Below are positions 1-5,525 of a DNA stretch of 5,958 bases, in pieces. Within the stretch, counting starts at the first letter, position 1, and every line of letters begins with the position of its first letter. The stretch is from JAFAVZ01 sp036009105. GTDB taxonomy: Bacteria; Acidobacteriota; Thermoanaerobaculia; Gp7-AA8. The translations under genes were made by a program, and so were the position numbers. The stretch is from the NCBI GenBank assembly GCA_036009105.1, contig DASYMJ010000210.1, positions 1 to 5,958 on the forward strand. The letters run 5' to 3'. The notes beneath the pieces are model-generated. The model searched no databases, was not told the origin of the DNA, and saw nothing but the letters and a program-made list of their open reading frames with translations.

Positions 1-1
1 C

Positions 2-1018
2 GAGCTCCCCGAGGTGTCGGACGAGTTCCGGCGGCGGTGCGCGGTGGAGGTGTTCCGCAAGACCTCCGCCTACGACGCGGCGATCGCCCGCTTCCTCGGC
101 AGCTCCGGCGACCTCACGCTGCAGCTTCCAAAGTTCCAGGACCTCCGCTACGGCGAGAACCCGCAGCAGCACGCCGCCTTCTGGGTGCCGCGCGGCGCAA
201 AGCCGTTCGCGCAGCTGCAGGGGAAGGAGCTGTCCTACAACAACCTGCTCGATCTCGATGCGGCGATGCGCATCGCGAACGCGTTCCGCGAGCCGGCCAT
301 GGCCATCATCAAGCACACCAATCCGTGCGGGGTGGCGCAGCGCGACACGCCGTCCGCGGCGCTTCGTGCGGCCATCCAATCGGATCCCGTTTCGGCGTTC
401 GGCGGGATCATCGGGGCGAACCGGCCGTTCGATGCCGACTCGGCGCGCGCGGTGGGCGAGCTGTTCCTGGAAGTGATCGTCGCGCCGTCGTTCGCCCCGG
501 AGGCGCTGGAGCTGCTGGCGAAGAAGAAGAACCTGCGGCTGGTCACCTCTTCGGCGGCGCAGCCGGAGCTCGAATTGCGCAGCGCGGCGGGGGGGATCCT
601 GGCGCAGGAGCCGGACCGGATCGGGGACCGCTCCGCGTGGAAGGTCGTCAGCGAGAAGCAGCCGACCGAGCGGGAGCTCGAGGAGCTCGCCTTCGCCTGG
701 ACGGTCGCCGCGTACGTCAAGTCGAACGCCATCGTGCTGGCCAACGACCGGCAGTCGGTCGGCATCGGCGCCGGGCAAATGAGCCGCGTGGACGCGGCGA
801 AGGTGGCCATCATGAAGTCGATCCTTCCCACCGCCGGCGCGTTCGCCGCGTCGGACGCCTTCTTCCCCTTTCGCGACGGCCTGGACATCCTCGCCAAGGC
901 CGGCGTGCGCGCGGTCATCCAGCCCGGCGGCTCGATGCGCGATGGAGAAGTTGTCGCCGCGGCGAACGAGCGGGGCCTGATCATGGTCTTCACCGGCGAG
1001 CGGCACTTCCGGCACTGA
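2..1018 (+). CDS. purH: PurH, bifunctional AICAR formyltransferase / IMP cyclohydrolase, C-terminal part (5' truncated by window edge)
   Basis: PurH catalyses the last two steps of de novo IMP synthesis in the cytoplasm: formyl transfer from 10-formyl-tetrahydrofolate to AICAR, then ring closure. The frame is open from base 2, so the gene starts upstream; the GTG at 14 lies inside the protein and is not its start. The 338 residues visible cover essentially the whole formyltransferase domain. About 180-190 N-terminal residues (the MGS-like cyclohydrolase domain) are missing if the protein has the family's usual length of about 510-530. Visible family motifs are RYGENPQQ (146-169), the catalytic KHTNPCG (311-331, with the Lys-His pair), SAFGG, FLEVIVAP, the segment AYVKSNAIV-GIGAGQMSRVDA, and the C-terminal ASDAFFPF-DG and GVRAVIQPGGS-RD blocks. 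It ends in TGA with a GERHFRH tail typical of the family. The reading frame is intact and all expected active-site motifs are present. The following gene starts one base after the stop, so the two are probably co-transcribed. Confidence 0.97.
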   Translation, partial: ELPEVSDEFRRRCAVEVFRKTSAYDAAIARFLGSSGDLTLQLPKFQDLRYGENPQQHAAFWVPRGAKPFAQLQGKELSYNNLLDLDAAMRIANAFREPAMAIIKHTNPCGVAQRDTPSAALRAAIQSDPVSAFGGIIGANRPFDADSARAVGELFLEVIVAPSFAPEALELLAKKKNLRLVTSSAAQPELELRSAAGGILAQEPDRIGDRSAWKVVSEKQPTERELEELAFAWTVAAYVKSNAIVLANDRQSVGIGAGQMSRVDAAKVAIMKSILPTAGAFAASDAFFPFRDGLDILAKAGVRAVIQPGGSMRDGEVVAAANERGLIMVFTGERHFRH

Positions 1019-1019
1019 C

Positions 1020-1556
1020 ATGTCCAAAGCGGCGAACATCAAATTGATCGTCAGCGACGTGGACGGCGTCTGGACCGACGGCCGGATCATTTACGCCGGC
1101 GAGAAGAACGAGCTCAAGGAGTTCCACGTGCGCGACGGCCTGGCGGTGAAGCTCGCCCAGAAGGTCGGCATCACCGTGGCGCTGATCACCTCCCGCCGCT
1201 CCTCGGCGCTGGAACGCCGGGCGCGCGAGCTCGGCATCACCGAGCTGCAGCAGGGCGCGGTGAGCAAACTGGCCGAGACCGAGCGCGTCGCCGCCAGGCT
1301 CGGGGTCACCCTCGACCAGGTCCTCTACGCCGGCGACGACCTGCCCGACCTCGCCCCGATGTCCCGCGTCGCCATCTCCGCCGCCCCTGTCGACGCCGCC
1401 CCCGAGGTGCTGCAGCTGGCAACGTGGAAGCTCGCGGCGCACGGCGGACACGGCGCGTTCCGCGAACTGGTGGAGCGGCTGCTGCGCGAGCGCGGCGATT
1501 GGGAGGCCATCGTCAAGGAGCTGCTGGTCGGGCGGACCGAGAGCCAGAGCATTTAG
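1020..1556 (+). CDS. kdsC: KdsC-like HAD phosphatase (3-deoxy-D-manno-octulosonate 8-phosphate phosphatase family)
   Basis: The 178-residue protein has the compact, capless form of the HAD superfamily typical of KdsC, which removes phosphate from Kdo-8-phosphate in the cytoplasm to give Kdo for the LPS core. All four HAD motifs are visible. Motif I is DVDG with nucleophile Asp13 and acid/base Asp15. Motif II is LITSR with Thr57. Motif III is Lys83, in the stretch QGAVSKL that matches the family's YQG-NKL. Motif IV is AGDDLPD with Asp106, Asp107 and Asp110 for Mg2+. The VRDG at 37-40 and the C-terminal HGGHGAFREL (family GG-GAVRE) support KdsC over a generic HAD phosphatase. Related enzymes acting on other nonulosonate 9-phosphates look alike, so the exact substrate is inferred. 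The ATG start lies one base after the purH stop. I see no strong Shine-Dalgarno sequence, so translation is probably coupled to purH. No kdsA, kdsB or kdsD lies nearby. Confidence 0.9.
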   Translation: MSKAANIKLIVSDVDGVWTDGRIIYAGEKNELKEFHVRDGLAVKLAQKVGITVALITSRRSSALERRARELGITELQQGAVSKLAETERVAARLGVTLDQVLYAGDDLPDLAPMSRVAISAAPVDAAPEVLQLATWKLAAHGGHGAFRELVERLLRERGDWEAIVKELLVGRTESQSI

Positions 1557-1573
1557 CCACGAAGGGCAGGCCG

Positions 1574-1861
1574 CTACTCGCCGCCACCTTCCAACGGCCC
1601 CAACATCTCGCAGGGCACCTGCACGAACAGGCCGCGGGGGTCGATGACGGCGCAGAAGCGGCCGTCGCCGGTGGTGAGGAGGACTTTGCTGCCGGCGGGC
1701 AGCTCGCCGTCCGGAGGCTTGGCGCCCGCACCGTCATACCAATACGGCGCGGACGCCACGACCTGGTGGGTGAAGCGATCGGGCGGCGCGACGTGGTTCC
1801 TGGAGGGAACCAGCGCCGCGTCGTCCATCACTACGATCTCGGGTCTGCGAAATCCTTGCAT
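1574..1861 (-). CDS. Small conserved-looking hypothetical protein, 95 aa
   Basis: I do not recognise this protein. It is read as a gene because its codons mostly end in G or C like the neighbours. It also follows the metalloprotease stop by only 6 bases on the same strand and ends 17 bases before the convergent kdsC-like stop without overlapping it. The ATG at 1861 has no clear Shine-Dalgarno sequence, so translation would rely on coupling; an internal ATG at residue 12 is another possible start. There is no signal peptide or membrane segment. The N-terminal half is polar and rich in Pro and aromatics (SAPYWYDG). The C-terminal half, from about residue 54, reads as short beta strands (GSKVLLTT, FCAVIDPRG, LFVQVP, EMLGPL), a pattern that resembles a small SH3-like barrel. 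That fold is a guess from pattern only. It has two cysteines (70 and 84). Its position suggests a partner or accessory of the protease, but nothing in the sequence proves it. Confidence 0.6.
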   Translation of the reverse strand: MQGFRRPEIVVMDDAALVPSRNHVAPPDRFTHQVVASAPYWYDGAGAKPPDGELPAGSKVLLTTGDGRFCAVIDPRGLFVQVPCEMLGPLEGGGE

Positions 1862-1867
1862 CGCGGA

Positions 1868-2719
1868 TCACACATCGAGGCTCTCGTCCGGCAGCACCGT
1901 GGGGATGATCGGCATCACCATGCCGCTGGGCGCCGAGGCGAACGCGCCTGCCACAGCCATCAGCAGGTGGCTCGGCAAGGTGTATGCCTCCGCCGCGGCG
2001 AGGTTGACCTGATAGCCGAGGTCGGCCAGGCTGGCCACGGTCAGCCGGCTCATCGGATTGCCCGCTCCCGCGACGATGCCGGTCATCAGCTCGGTCCCGA
2101 ACACGCTCTCGCGCCAGTGCGAGTCGGCCGTGCCGGGGCCGCCGCGGTTCTCCACCGGGACCGGCTGCGCCGCGCCGTTCATCAGCGTGCCGAACTCGCG
2201 CATGGCTCCCGCCCCGCGGAAGGTGGGATTGGAGCCGCCGGCGCCGGTGAGCAGACCCTTGTTCGTCCAGATGGTGCCGATGCCGAGGACGTGTCCCATC
2301 TCATGGGTGATGACGTCCTCGAGCGTGCCGTTCGTTTCCATGTCCGCGAGATCGGCCGTGTCGAACTGCATCTGTCCCTTCGCGGGAAGGAACGCGGCGG
2401 CCCCTGCTGATGCCGGGCGCAGCCGAGTCGGGCCGGCCTGGCCGAGGATGCGGCCGGGGCCGTCGATGGTGATTCCGCTGGCGAGAATCAGCACGTCGTC
2501 GATGAGGTCCGTCCCGACCTGCACGCTGGGCAGATCGCCGACGATGACTTTGCTCCACCGGTCGGCCGCGCGTTTGAACGCCGTCTGCTGCCGCGGCGTC
2601 AGTCCACCGAGGAAGCGGACTTCGATCGCGAATGGGGAGGCAGTCTTCGCGACCGCCTTTGCCACCGTCGCATCAGCAACGGCTGTGTACGTCTCGTACT
2701 CGGTCTTACGCTTGGTCAT
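1868..2719 (-). CDS. Leishmanolysin-like (M8-type metzincin) zinc metalloprotease
   Basis: This is a 283-residue zinc endopeptidase of the leishmanolysin-like group. Numbered from the ATG at 2719, the zinc site HEMGHVLGIG lies at 139-148, with ligands His139 and His143 and catalytic Glu140. The third ligand is His201 in DSHWRESVFG, far from the helix as in M8 peptidases, and the Met-turn is ELMTG with Met212. The tail SRLTVASLADLGYQV is the usual M8 ending. The N-terminal part (about 30-125: FAIEVRFLGGLTP, AADRW, IDGPGRILGQAGP, MQFDTADL) matches the pro/N-terminal region common in bacterial members. The ATG at 2719 is preferred over the in-frame TTG at 2725 because AGGAGG stands 6 bases before the ATG and directly abuts the TTG. 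There is no hydrophobic signal peptide: the N-terminus is MTKRKTEYETYTAV. That is unexpected for a protease class that usually works outside the cytoplasm. Substrate unknown. The gene lies 51 bases after the oxidoreductase and 6 bases before the 95-residue protein. Confidence 0.9.
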   Translation of the reverse strand: MTKRKTEYETYTAVADATVAKAVAKTASPFAIEVRFLGGLTPRQQTAFKRAADRWSKVIVGDLPSVQVGTDLIDDVLILASGITIDGPGRILGQAGPTRLRPASAGAAAFLPAKGQMQFDTADLADMETNGTLEDVITHEMGHVLGIGTIWTNKGLLTGAGGSNPTFRGAGAMREFGTLMNGAAQPVPVENRGGPGTADSHWRESVFGTELMTGIVAGAGNPMSRLTVASLADLGYQVNLAAAEAYTLPSHLLMAVAGAFASAPSGMVMPIIPTVLPDESLDV

Positions 2720-2725
2720 GCTCAA

Positions 2726-2731
2726 CCTCCT
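2726..2731 (-). promoter_or_regulatory. Strong Shine-Dalgarno sequence of the metalloprotease gene
   Basis: AGGAGG on the minus strand is followed by 6 bases (TTGAGC) and then ATG. This ideal spacing decides the start codon at 2719 over the TTG two codons upstream. It also shows that the protease has its own efficient initiation site and is not dependent on coupling to the upstream oxidoreductase. The rest of the 51-base gap (2720-2770) shows no clear promoter or terminator. Confidence 0.85.
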
Positions 2732-2770
2732 GTTGTTTGGAGGTGGACGGACGGCGCTTTGCGTTTCCCG

Positions 2771-4000
2771 CTAAATCACGATCGTCTCGTGAATCGGCTT
2801 CCCTTCCCAGAACCGGCGGATGGAGAGCGGCGAGCAGTCGATGGAGCGGTACTCGCCGTATGCGAGGAGCTCGGACATGGCCAGGCCGGCGGCCGGCGCC
2901 TCCATGGCGCCGTGGCCGGAGAAGCCGGTGGCGAAGAGGAGGCCGCGGTAGTGGGGGTGCTCGCCCAGGACGGCGTTGTGGTCGACCTCGTTCGTGTCGT
3001 AGAGGCCGCCCCACATCGACATCAGCCGGCAGCGCTCCATGCCCGGCACGCGCTCCTGCAGGTAGTAGTTGATCTGCTCCTCGTAGTACTGCGCGTCGGC
3101 GGTCACATCGAAGCCGGGCGGCGTCTCCGGATCGGCCCGGCCGATGAGCAGATTCGGCCCCTCCGGGCGGAAGTAGACGCCGTAGTCGATGATCGTCATG
3201 GGGATGCGCTCGAAGCCTTCGATGGGAGGGAAGTTGGTGATGTACAGCATCCGCTTGAGCGGGATCACGGGCGGGAGGTCGTCGCCGGAGAGGCCGCTGC
3301 GCTCGAGCAGCTGATTCGTCCACGCGCCGGCCGCGACCAACACTTTCTCGCTGGGAAGGAACGTGCCGTCCTCCAGCTCCACGCCGCGATACCGGCCGTC
3401 CGCGATGCGCAGCTTCTTCACCGCCGTGCGCAGGCGCAGCTCCGCGCGGCCGGACAGCATCTCCATGGCCCGCTCGAAGTAGCCCTGGGTCGCCGCGGAT
3501 GGATCGAAGCTGCCGCAGTCGGGGCCGAAGACGCCGCCCGCGATCGGCTTCATCCGCAGCACCTCGTTCACGTCCGGGTCGATGTGATCGATTCCGGCGC
3601 GCAGGCCGGGCACCTTCTGCTCCACCTCGCGCGCGTCGAGGAACTCGATGCGCACGCCGTTCTCCGCCCACCGCGCGCCGAACTGCTTCGCGCTCTCGAA
3701 GTTCTCCTCGTACTGGCAGAAGAGATAGCCGCGCTGATCGAAGCCGATGGGGAACTGCAGCTCCTCCTGGAAGCGCTTCAGCCGCTCGATGGAGTAGCTG
3801 GTCAGCTGCATGTTGATCGGCGTCGTCCAGATGTTGCGGAAGCCGCCGGCGGAGAGCGCGGTGGAGCCCTTCGACAGCGCGTCTTCCCGCTCCAGAACGA
3901 GGACGCGGCCGGGATAGCCGGTCCTGGCCAGGTGGTAGAGCGTGCTGCCCGCGATGATGCCGCCGCCGATGATGATGATGTCGTGCTCGTGATCGGTCAT
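2771..4000 (-). CDS. FAD-dependent oxidoreductase, DAO family (glycine/D-amino acid oxidase or sarcosine oxidase beta-like)
   Basis: The 409-residue protein is an FAD oxidoreductase of the DAO fold, a group that oxidises amines such as sarcosine, glycine, D-amino acids or proline, or 2-hydroxyacids. The N-terminal Rossmann strand-turn-helix is visible: DIIIIGGGIIAGSTLYHLA at 7-25, with the FAD ribose-binding acidic residue Glu37 in VLVLERE. STALSAGGFRN (46-56) is the family's second flavin-contact block. GVELEDG-FLPSEKVLVAAGAWTNQLL is the typical middle segment with the conserved AAGAW. The C-terminal GLLFATGFSGHGAMEAPAAG is the final FAD-binding motif. Length suits single-chain members. The turn reads G-G-G-I-I-A, with Ala replacing the third glycine of GxGxxG, a substitution tolerated in some flavoproteins. 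There is no signal peptide, so it is probably cytoplasmic. The substrate cannot be assigned. The ATG at 4000 overlaps the comF stop as ATGA, implying translational coupling; no other oxidase subunit lies nearby. Confidence 0.92.
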   Translation of the reverse strand: MTDHEHDIIIIGGGIIAGSTLYHLARTGYPGRVLVLEREDALSKGSTALSAGGFRNIWTTPINMQLTSYSIERLKRFQEELQFPIGFDQRGYLFCQYEENFESAKQFGARWAENGVRIEFLDAREVEQKVPGLRAGIDHIDPDVNEVLRMKPIAGGVFGPDCGSFDPSAATQGYFERAMEMLSGRAELRLRTAVKKLRIADGRYRGVELEDGTFLPSEKVLVAAGAWTNQLLERSGLSGDDLPPVIPLKRMLYITNFPPIEGFERIPMTIIDYGVYFRPEGPNLLIGRADPETPPGFDVTADAQYYEEQINYYLQERVPGMERCRLMSMWGGLYDTNEVDHNAVLGEHPHYRGLLFATGFSGHGAMEAPAAGLAMSELLAYGEYRSIDCSPLSIRRFWEGKPIHETIVI

Positions 4001-4704
4001 GCCCTGGCGACCGCGATCGCACAGACGCGGGCCGCCTCCTCCCTACGCAGCGCGGCGGCGCAGGCGCGCAGCGTCGCACCGGTCGTGCAGATGTCGTCCA
4101 CCAGCAACACCCTGCGTGCCTTCGCTTCCGGCGACGCGGCGAAGGCGCCGCGCACGTTCGCGCTGCGCGCCACGCGGCGCAGCTTCGACTGCGCCTCGCG
4201 CTCCGCGCGCTTGACCAGCAGCGCCGGATCGCAGCGGATGCCGATCCGCTCGGCCAGCGCGCGGGCCAGCAGCTCCGCCTGGTTGTAGCCGCGCCGGCGC
4301 TCCCGCGCGCGGCTGGCCGGCACGCAGGTGATGACGTCGAAATCGCGGTCGCGCAGCACGGAAGCGATCAGGCGCGCGAGCGGCGCGTCGTAGAAGTCGT
4401 GGCGCTCGAACTTCAGCGCATGAAGCACCCGCTCCAGCGGTCCGCGGTAATGGCCCCACGCCTCGCACCAGTCGAGCGGCAGCGGGTTCTCGAGGCAGGC
4501 GATGCAGTGCTCGCCGTCCGGAATGGGAAGCGCGCAGGAGCGGCATTTCGGGCCGGCGATGCGCGGCAAAGCGGACCAGCAAGCGGCGCAGCAGGAGGTC
4601 GTCCGACCGCGCCAGGGGAGCTCGCCGCCGCAGCCGACGCAACGCGCCGGCAGAACGATTCGCACCGCTTCACGTCCAAGGATCGACAGCGCGTTCGCGA
4701 GCAC
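3997..4704 (-). CDS. comF: ComF family protein (double zinc-finger plus phosphoribosyltransferase domain)
   Basis: The 235-residue protein has the classical ComF (GntX-like) layout. An N-terminal Cys cluster has C22-x2-C25 with C39-x2-C42, then C54-x2-C57 with C67-x2-C70, which could bind zinc. A type I phosphoribosyltransferase domain follows: HYRGPLERVLHALKF (85-99), VPASRARERRRGYNQ (128-142, family hallmark RGYNQ), QSKLRRVARSANVRGAF (172-188) and the PRPP loop VLLVDDICTTGAT (199-211). ComF proteins are linked to ssDNA import and natural transformation in Bacillus and Haemophilus, and GntX to gluconate use in E. coli; the reaction is not established. The start chosen is the GTG at 4704, because it gives the usual ComF length and has a -10-like box 6 bases upstream. 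The frame stays open further upstream with an ATG at 4788, but that would run through the divergent promoter and add a basic, unconserved-looking leader. The stop overlaps the oxidoreductase start by 4 bases. No other competence gene is visible. Confidence 0.93.
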   Translation of the reverse strand: MLANALSILGREAVRIVLPARCVGCGGELPWRGRTTSCCAACWSALPRIAGPKCRSCALPIPDGEHCIACLENPLPLDWCEAWGHYRGPLERVLHALKFERHDFYDAPLARLIASVLRDRDFDVITCVPASRARERRRGYNQAELLARALAERIGIRCDPALLVKRAEREAQSKLRRVARSANVRGAFAASPEAKARRVLLVDDICTTGATLRACAAALRREEAARVCAIAVARA

Positions 4705-4710
4705 GCGCTC

Positions 4711-4716
4711 ATTGTA
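4711..4716 (-). promoter_or_regulatory. Candidate -10 box of comF, predicting a leaderless transcript
   Basis: On the minus strand TACAAT (5 of 6 matches to TATAAT) is followed by 6 bases and then the GTG at 4704, so transcription would start at or within a base or so of the start codon. No Shine-Dalgarno-like purine run precedes the GTG. A -35 hexamer at 16-18 bases upstream is not convincing, so this call rests on the -10 and its distance. If real, it would drive comF and possibly the three genes behind it. Confidence 0.45.
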
Positions 4717-4750
4717 TAAGCGAAGGAGCGAGGACCGGATGATTCGCCGA

Positions 4751-4779
4751 TTGAAACACCAGGATGCCTTCCGTATAGT
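4751..4779 (+). promoter_or_regulatory. Sigma70-type promoter of the beta-barrel gene (leaderless arrangement)
   Basis: TTGAAA at 4751-4756 (5 of 6 to TTGACA), a 17-base spacer, and TATAGT at 4774-4779 (5 of 6 to TATAAT) make a near-ideal housekeeping promoter. Only 7 bases separate the -10 box from the ATG at 4787, so transcription should begin at about the A of the start codon, giving a leaderless mRNA. No Shine-Dalgarno sequence lies at working distance; the nearest purine run (AGGATG, 4761-4766) is about 20 bases away and inside the promoter spacer. Confidence 0.7.
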
Positions 4780-4786
4780 GACCCGC

Positions 4787-5407
4787 ATGAAAAAGACCGC
4801 GGTTTTGCTCGTGTTTTCACTCCTTGCGGCCGCCCCGGCATTCGCCCAGTCGTCGCAGTTCGGCTTCCTCCTCGGCGGCAGCAAGCGGCTCTCGAGCGAG
4901 CAGGATGTGAACACCGGAATCGGGGTGAAGAACAACTGGAAGTTCGGCAATTCTGTGAAGGAAGTCTTCTACGCCGTCGAGCTCGAGCCGGGAACGATGT
5001 TCAAGCTCAAGGCCGGCCAGATCGTGGGGCCGGGCGCGTTCCGGGTGCACACCACTTCCGGGCAGAACCCGCAGGTCACGGAAGGCCGGGTCGACCTGCA
5101 GGACACCAGGACCGATCACATCGATGCCCTCATCGACTACCGCTTCTCCGAGGCCTTCGGCAGCACGGGGATCTTCGCCGGGGTCGGCTACTACCGCGCG
5201 CACGGCACGTTCGACGCCGCCTCGGGCGTCGTGACCGAGGATCGCAGCGCCAGCGAGACGAACTACGGCTTCAGCGGCGGGGTCAACGGCGACTTCCCCA
5301 TCAGCAAGCGGTATGGGGTGGTCGCGGAGGCGACGTATCACTGGGTCAACTACCACTACCGGCCGCGTTACGTCACCCTTGCGGCGGGCTTCAGAATCTC
5401 GTTTTAG
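4787..5407 (+). CDS. Secreted outer-membrane beta-barrel protein, 206 aa
   Basis: The protein begins with a clear Sec signal peptide: basic MKKT, a hydrophobic core (residues 5-16), then AAAPAFA with signal peptidase I cleavage expected after Ala20 (AFA-Q), leaving about 186 mature residues. The rest alternates polar and hydrophobic residues with many Gly and aromatics (FGFLLGGSKRL, IDALIDYRF, GIFAGVGYYRAHG, NYGFSGGVNGDF, YGVVAEATYHWVNY). It ends in YVTLAAGFRISF, a final beta strand closing with Phe, the usual C-terminal signal recognised by the BAM complex. Size suits a small OmpX/OmpA-type barrel of about 8 strands; I cannot assign a specific family or ligand. It could be structural, adhesive or a small-molecule channel. 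The ATG at 4787 is chosen because it opens the signal peptide and sits 7 bases after a strong -10 box; codons upstream in the same frame (from 4502) overlap comF and are not part of it. No terminator is evident directly after the stop. Confidence 0.85.
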   Translation: MKKTAVLLVFSLLAAAPAFAQSSQFGFLLGGSKRLSSEQDVNTGIGVKNNWKFGNSVKEVFYAVELEPGTMFKLKAGQIVGPGAFRVHTTSGQNPQVTEGRVDLQDTRTDHIDALIDYRFSEAFGSTGIFAGVGYYRAHGTFDAASGVVTEDRSASETNYGFSGGVNGDFPISKRYGVVAEATYHWVNYHYRPRYVTLAAGFRISF

Positions 5408-5433
5408 CTGAGCCGTTCCGGTACGCCTATTGC

Positions 5434-5519
5434 TCTTAGAAACAGTTGTCGGTTGTCAGCTATCGGTTGTCGGCAGGCATGACCCACGGACAACCGACGA
5501 CTGACAACTGCTTCTAGGA
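5434..5519 (+). repeat. Imperfect palindrome made of 7-base repeats, overlapping the CBS-gene ribosome-binding site
   Basis: The left side carries four consecutive 7-base units at 5445-5472 (GTTGTCG, GTTGTCA, GCTATCG, GTTGTCG). The right side carries three units of the opposite sense at 5489-5509 (GACAACC, GACGACT, GACAACT). An inner perfect 9-bp stem joins TCGGTTGTC (5463-5471) to GACAACCGA (5489-5497) across a 17-base loop. An outer 17-base stem joins 5434-5450 to 5503-5519 with 15 Watson-Crick pairs, one G-U and one mismatch. A second register pairs 5450-5459 with 5501-5510 instead. There is no T-run after it, so it is not a standard Rho-independent terminator. It fills most of the 118-base gap between the barrel gene and the CBS gene; the remainder (5408-5433) shows no clear promoter. 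It may be a structured 5' leader, or one copy of a dispersed repeat family. Confidence 0.8.
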
Positions 5520-5521
5520 GG
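5516..5521 (+). promoter_or_regulatory. Shine-Dalgarno sequence of the CBS-domain gene
   Basis: AGGAGG lies 4 bases before the ATG at 5526 (AGGAGGAACC then ATG), a strong ribosome-binding site that fixes the start. Its first four bases belong to the right arm of the outer palindrome stem, so folding of the leader could hide it. Confidence 0.88.
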
Positions 5522-5525
5522 AACC

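Noticed and set aside
235..993. Minus-strand frame (252 codons) opposite purH.
   Set aside because: purH is unmistakable on the plus strand; the antisense product is Ser/Ala/Arg-rich without motifs.
1557..1573. A bidirectional terminator between the convergent kdsC-like and 95-residue genes.
   Set aside because: The 17-base gap holds no convincing inverted repeat or T-run.
1424..2410. Plus-strand frame (328 codons) across the kdsC-like 3' end, the 95-residue gene and the protease.
   Set aside because: It crosses a convergent gene boundary, lies antisense to the clear protease gene and shows no family motif.
2706..4079. Long minus-strand frame (457 codons) in a different register over the oxidoreductase.
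   Set aside because: The translation is an Arg/Pro/Ala/His-rich low-complexity string, a shadow of the real DAO-family gene.
2759..4288. Long open frame (509 codons) on the plus strand opposite the oxidoreductase and comF.
   Set aside because: It mirrors two well-identified minus-strand genes, its translation is Arg/Ala/Glu-rich with no recognisable motif, and high-GC codon use creates such antisense frames.
4705..4950. N-terminal extension of ComF upstream of 4704, including an ATG at 4788.
   Set aside because: It would run through the divergent promoter and into the barrel gene's signal peptide region; ComF proteins normally begin shortly before the first Cys pair, as with the GTG at 4704.
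5434..5519. The palindrome as a Rho-independent terminator of the barrel gene.
   Set aside because: The stems are not G/C-rich at the base, the loop is long and no T-run follows; the right arm goes directly into a ribosome-binding site.
5434..5519. The repeated units as a mini-CRISPR array.
   Set aside because: The units are 7 bases, contiguous, and inverted between the two halves; there are no spacers.
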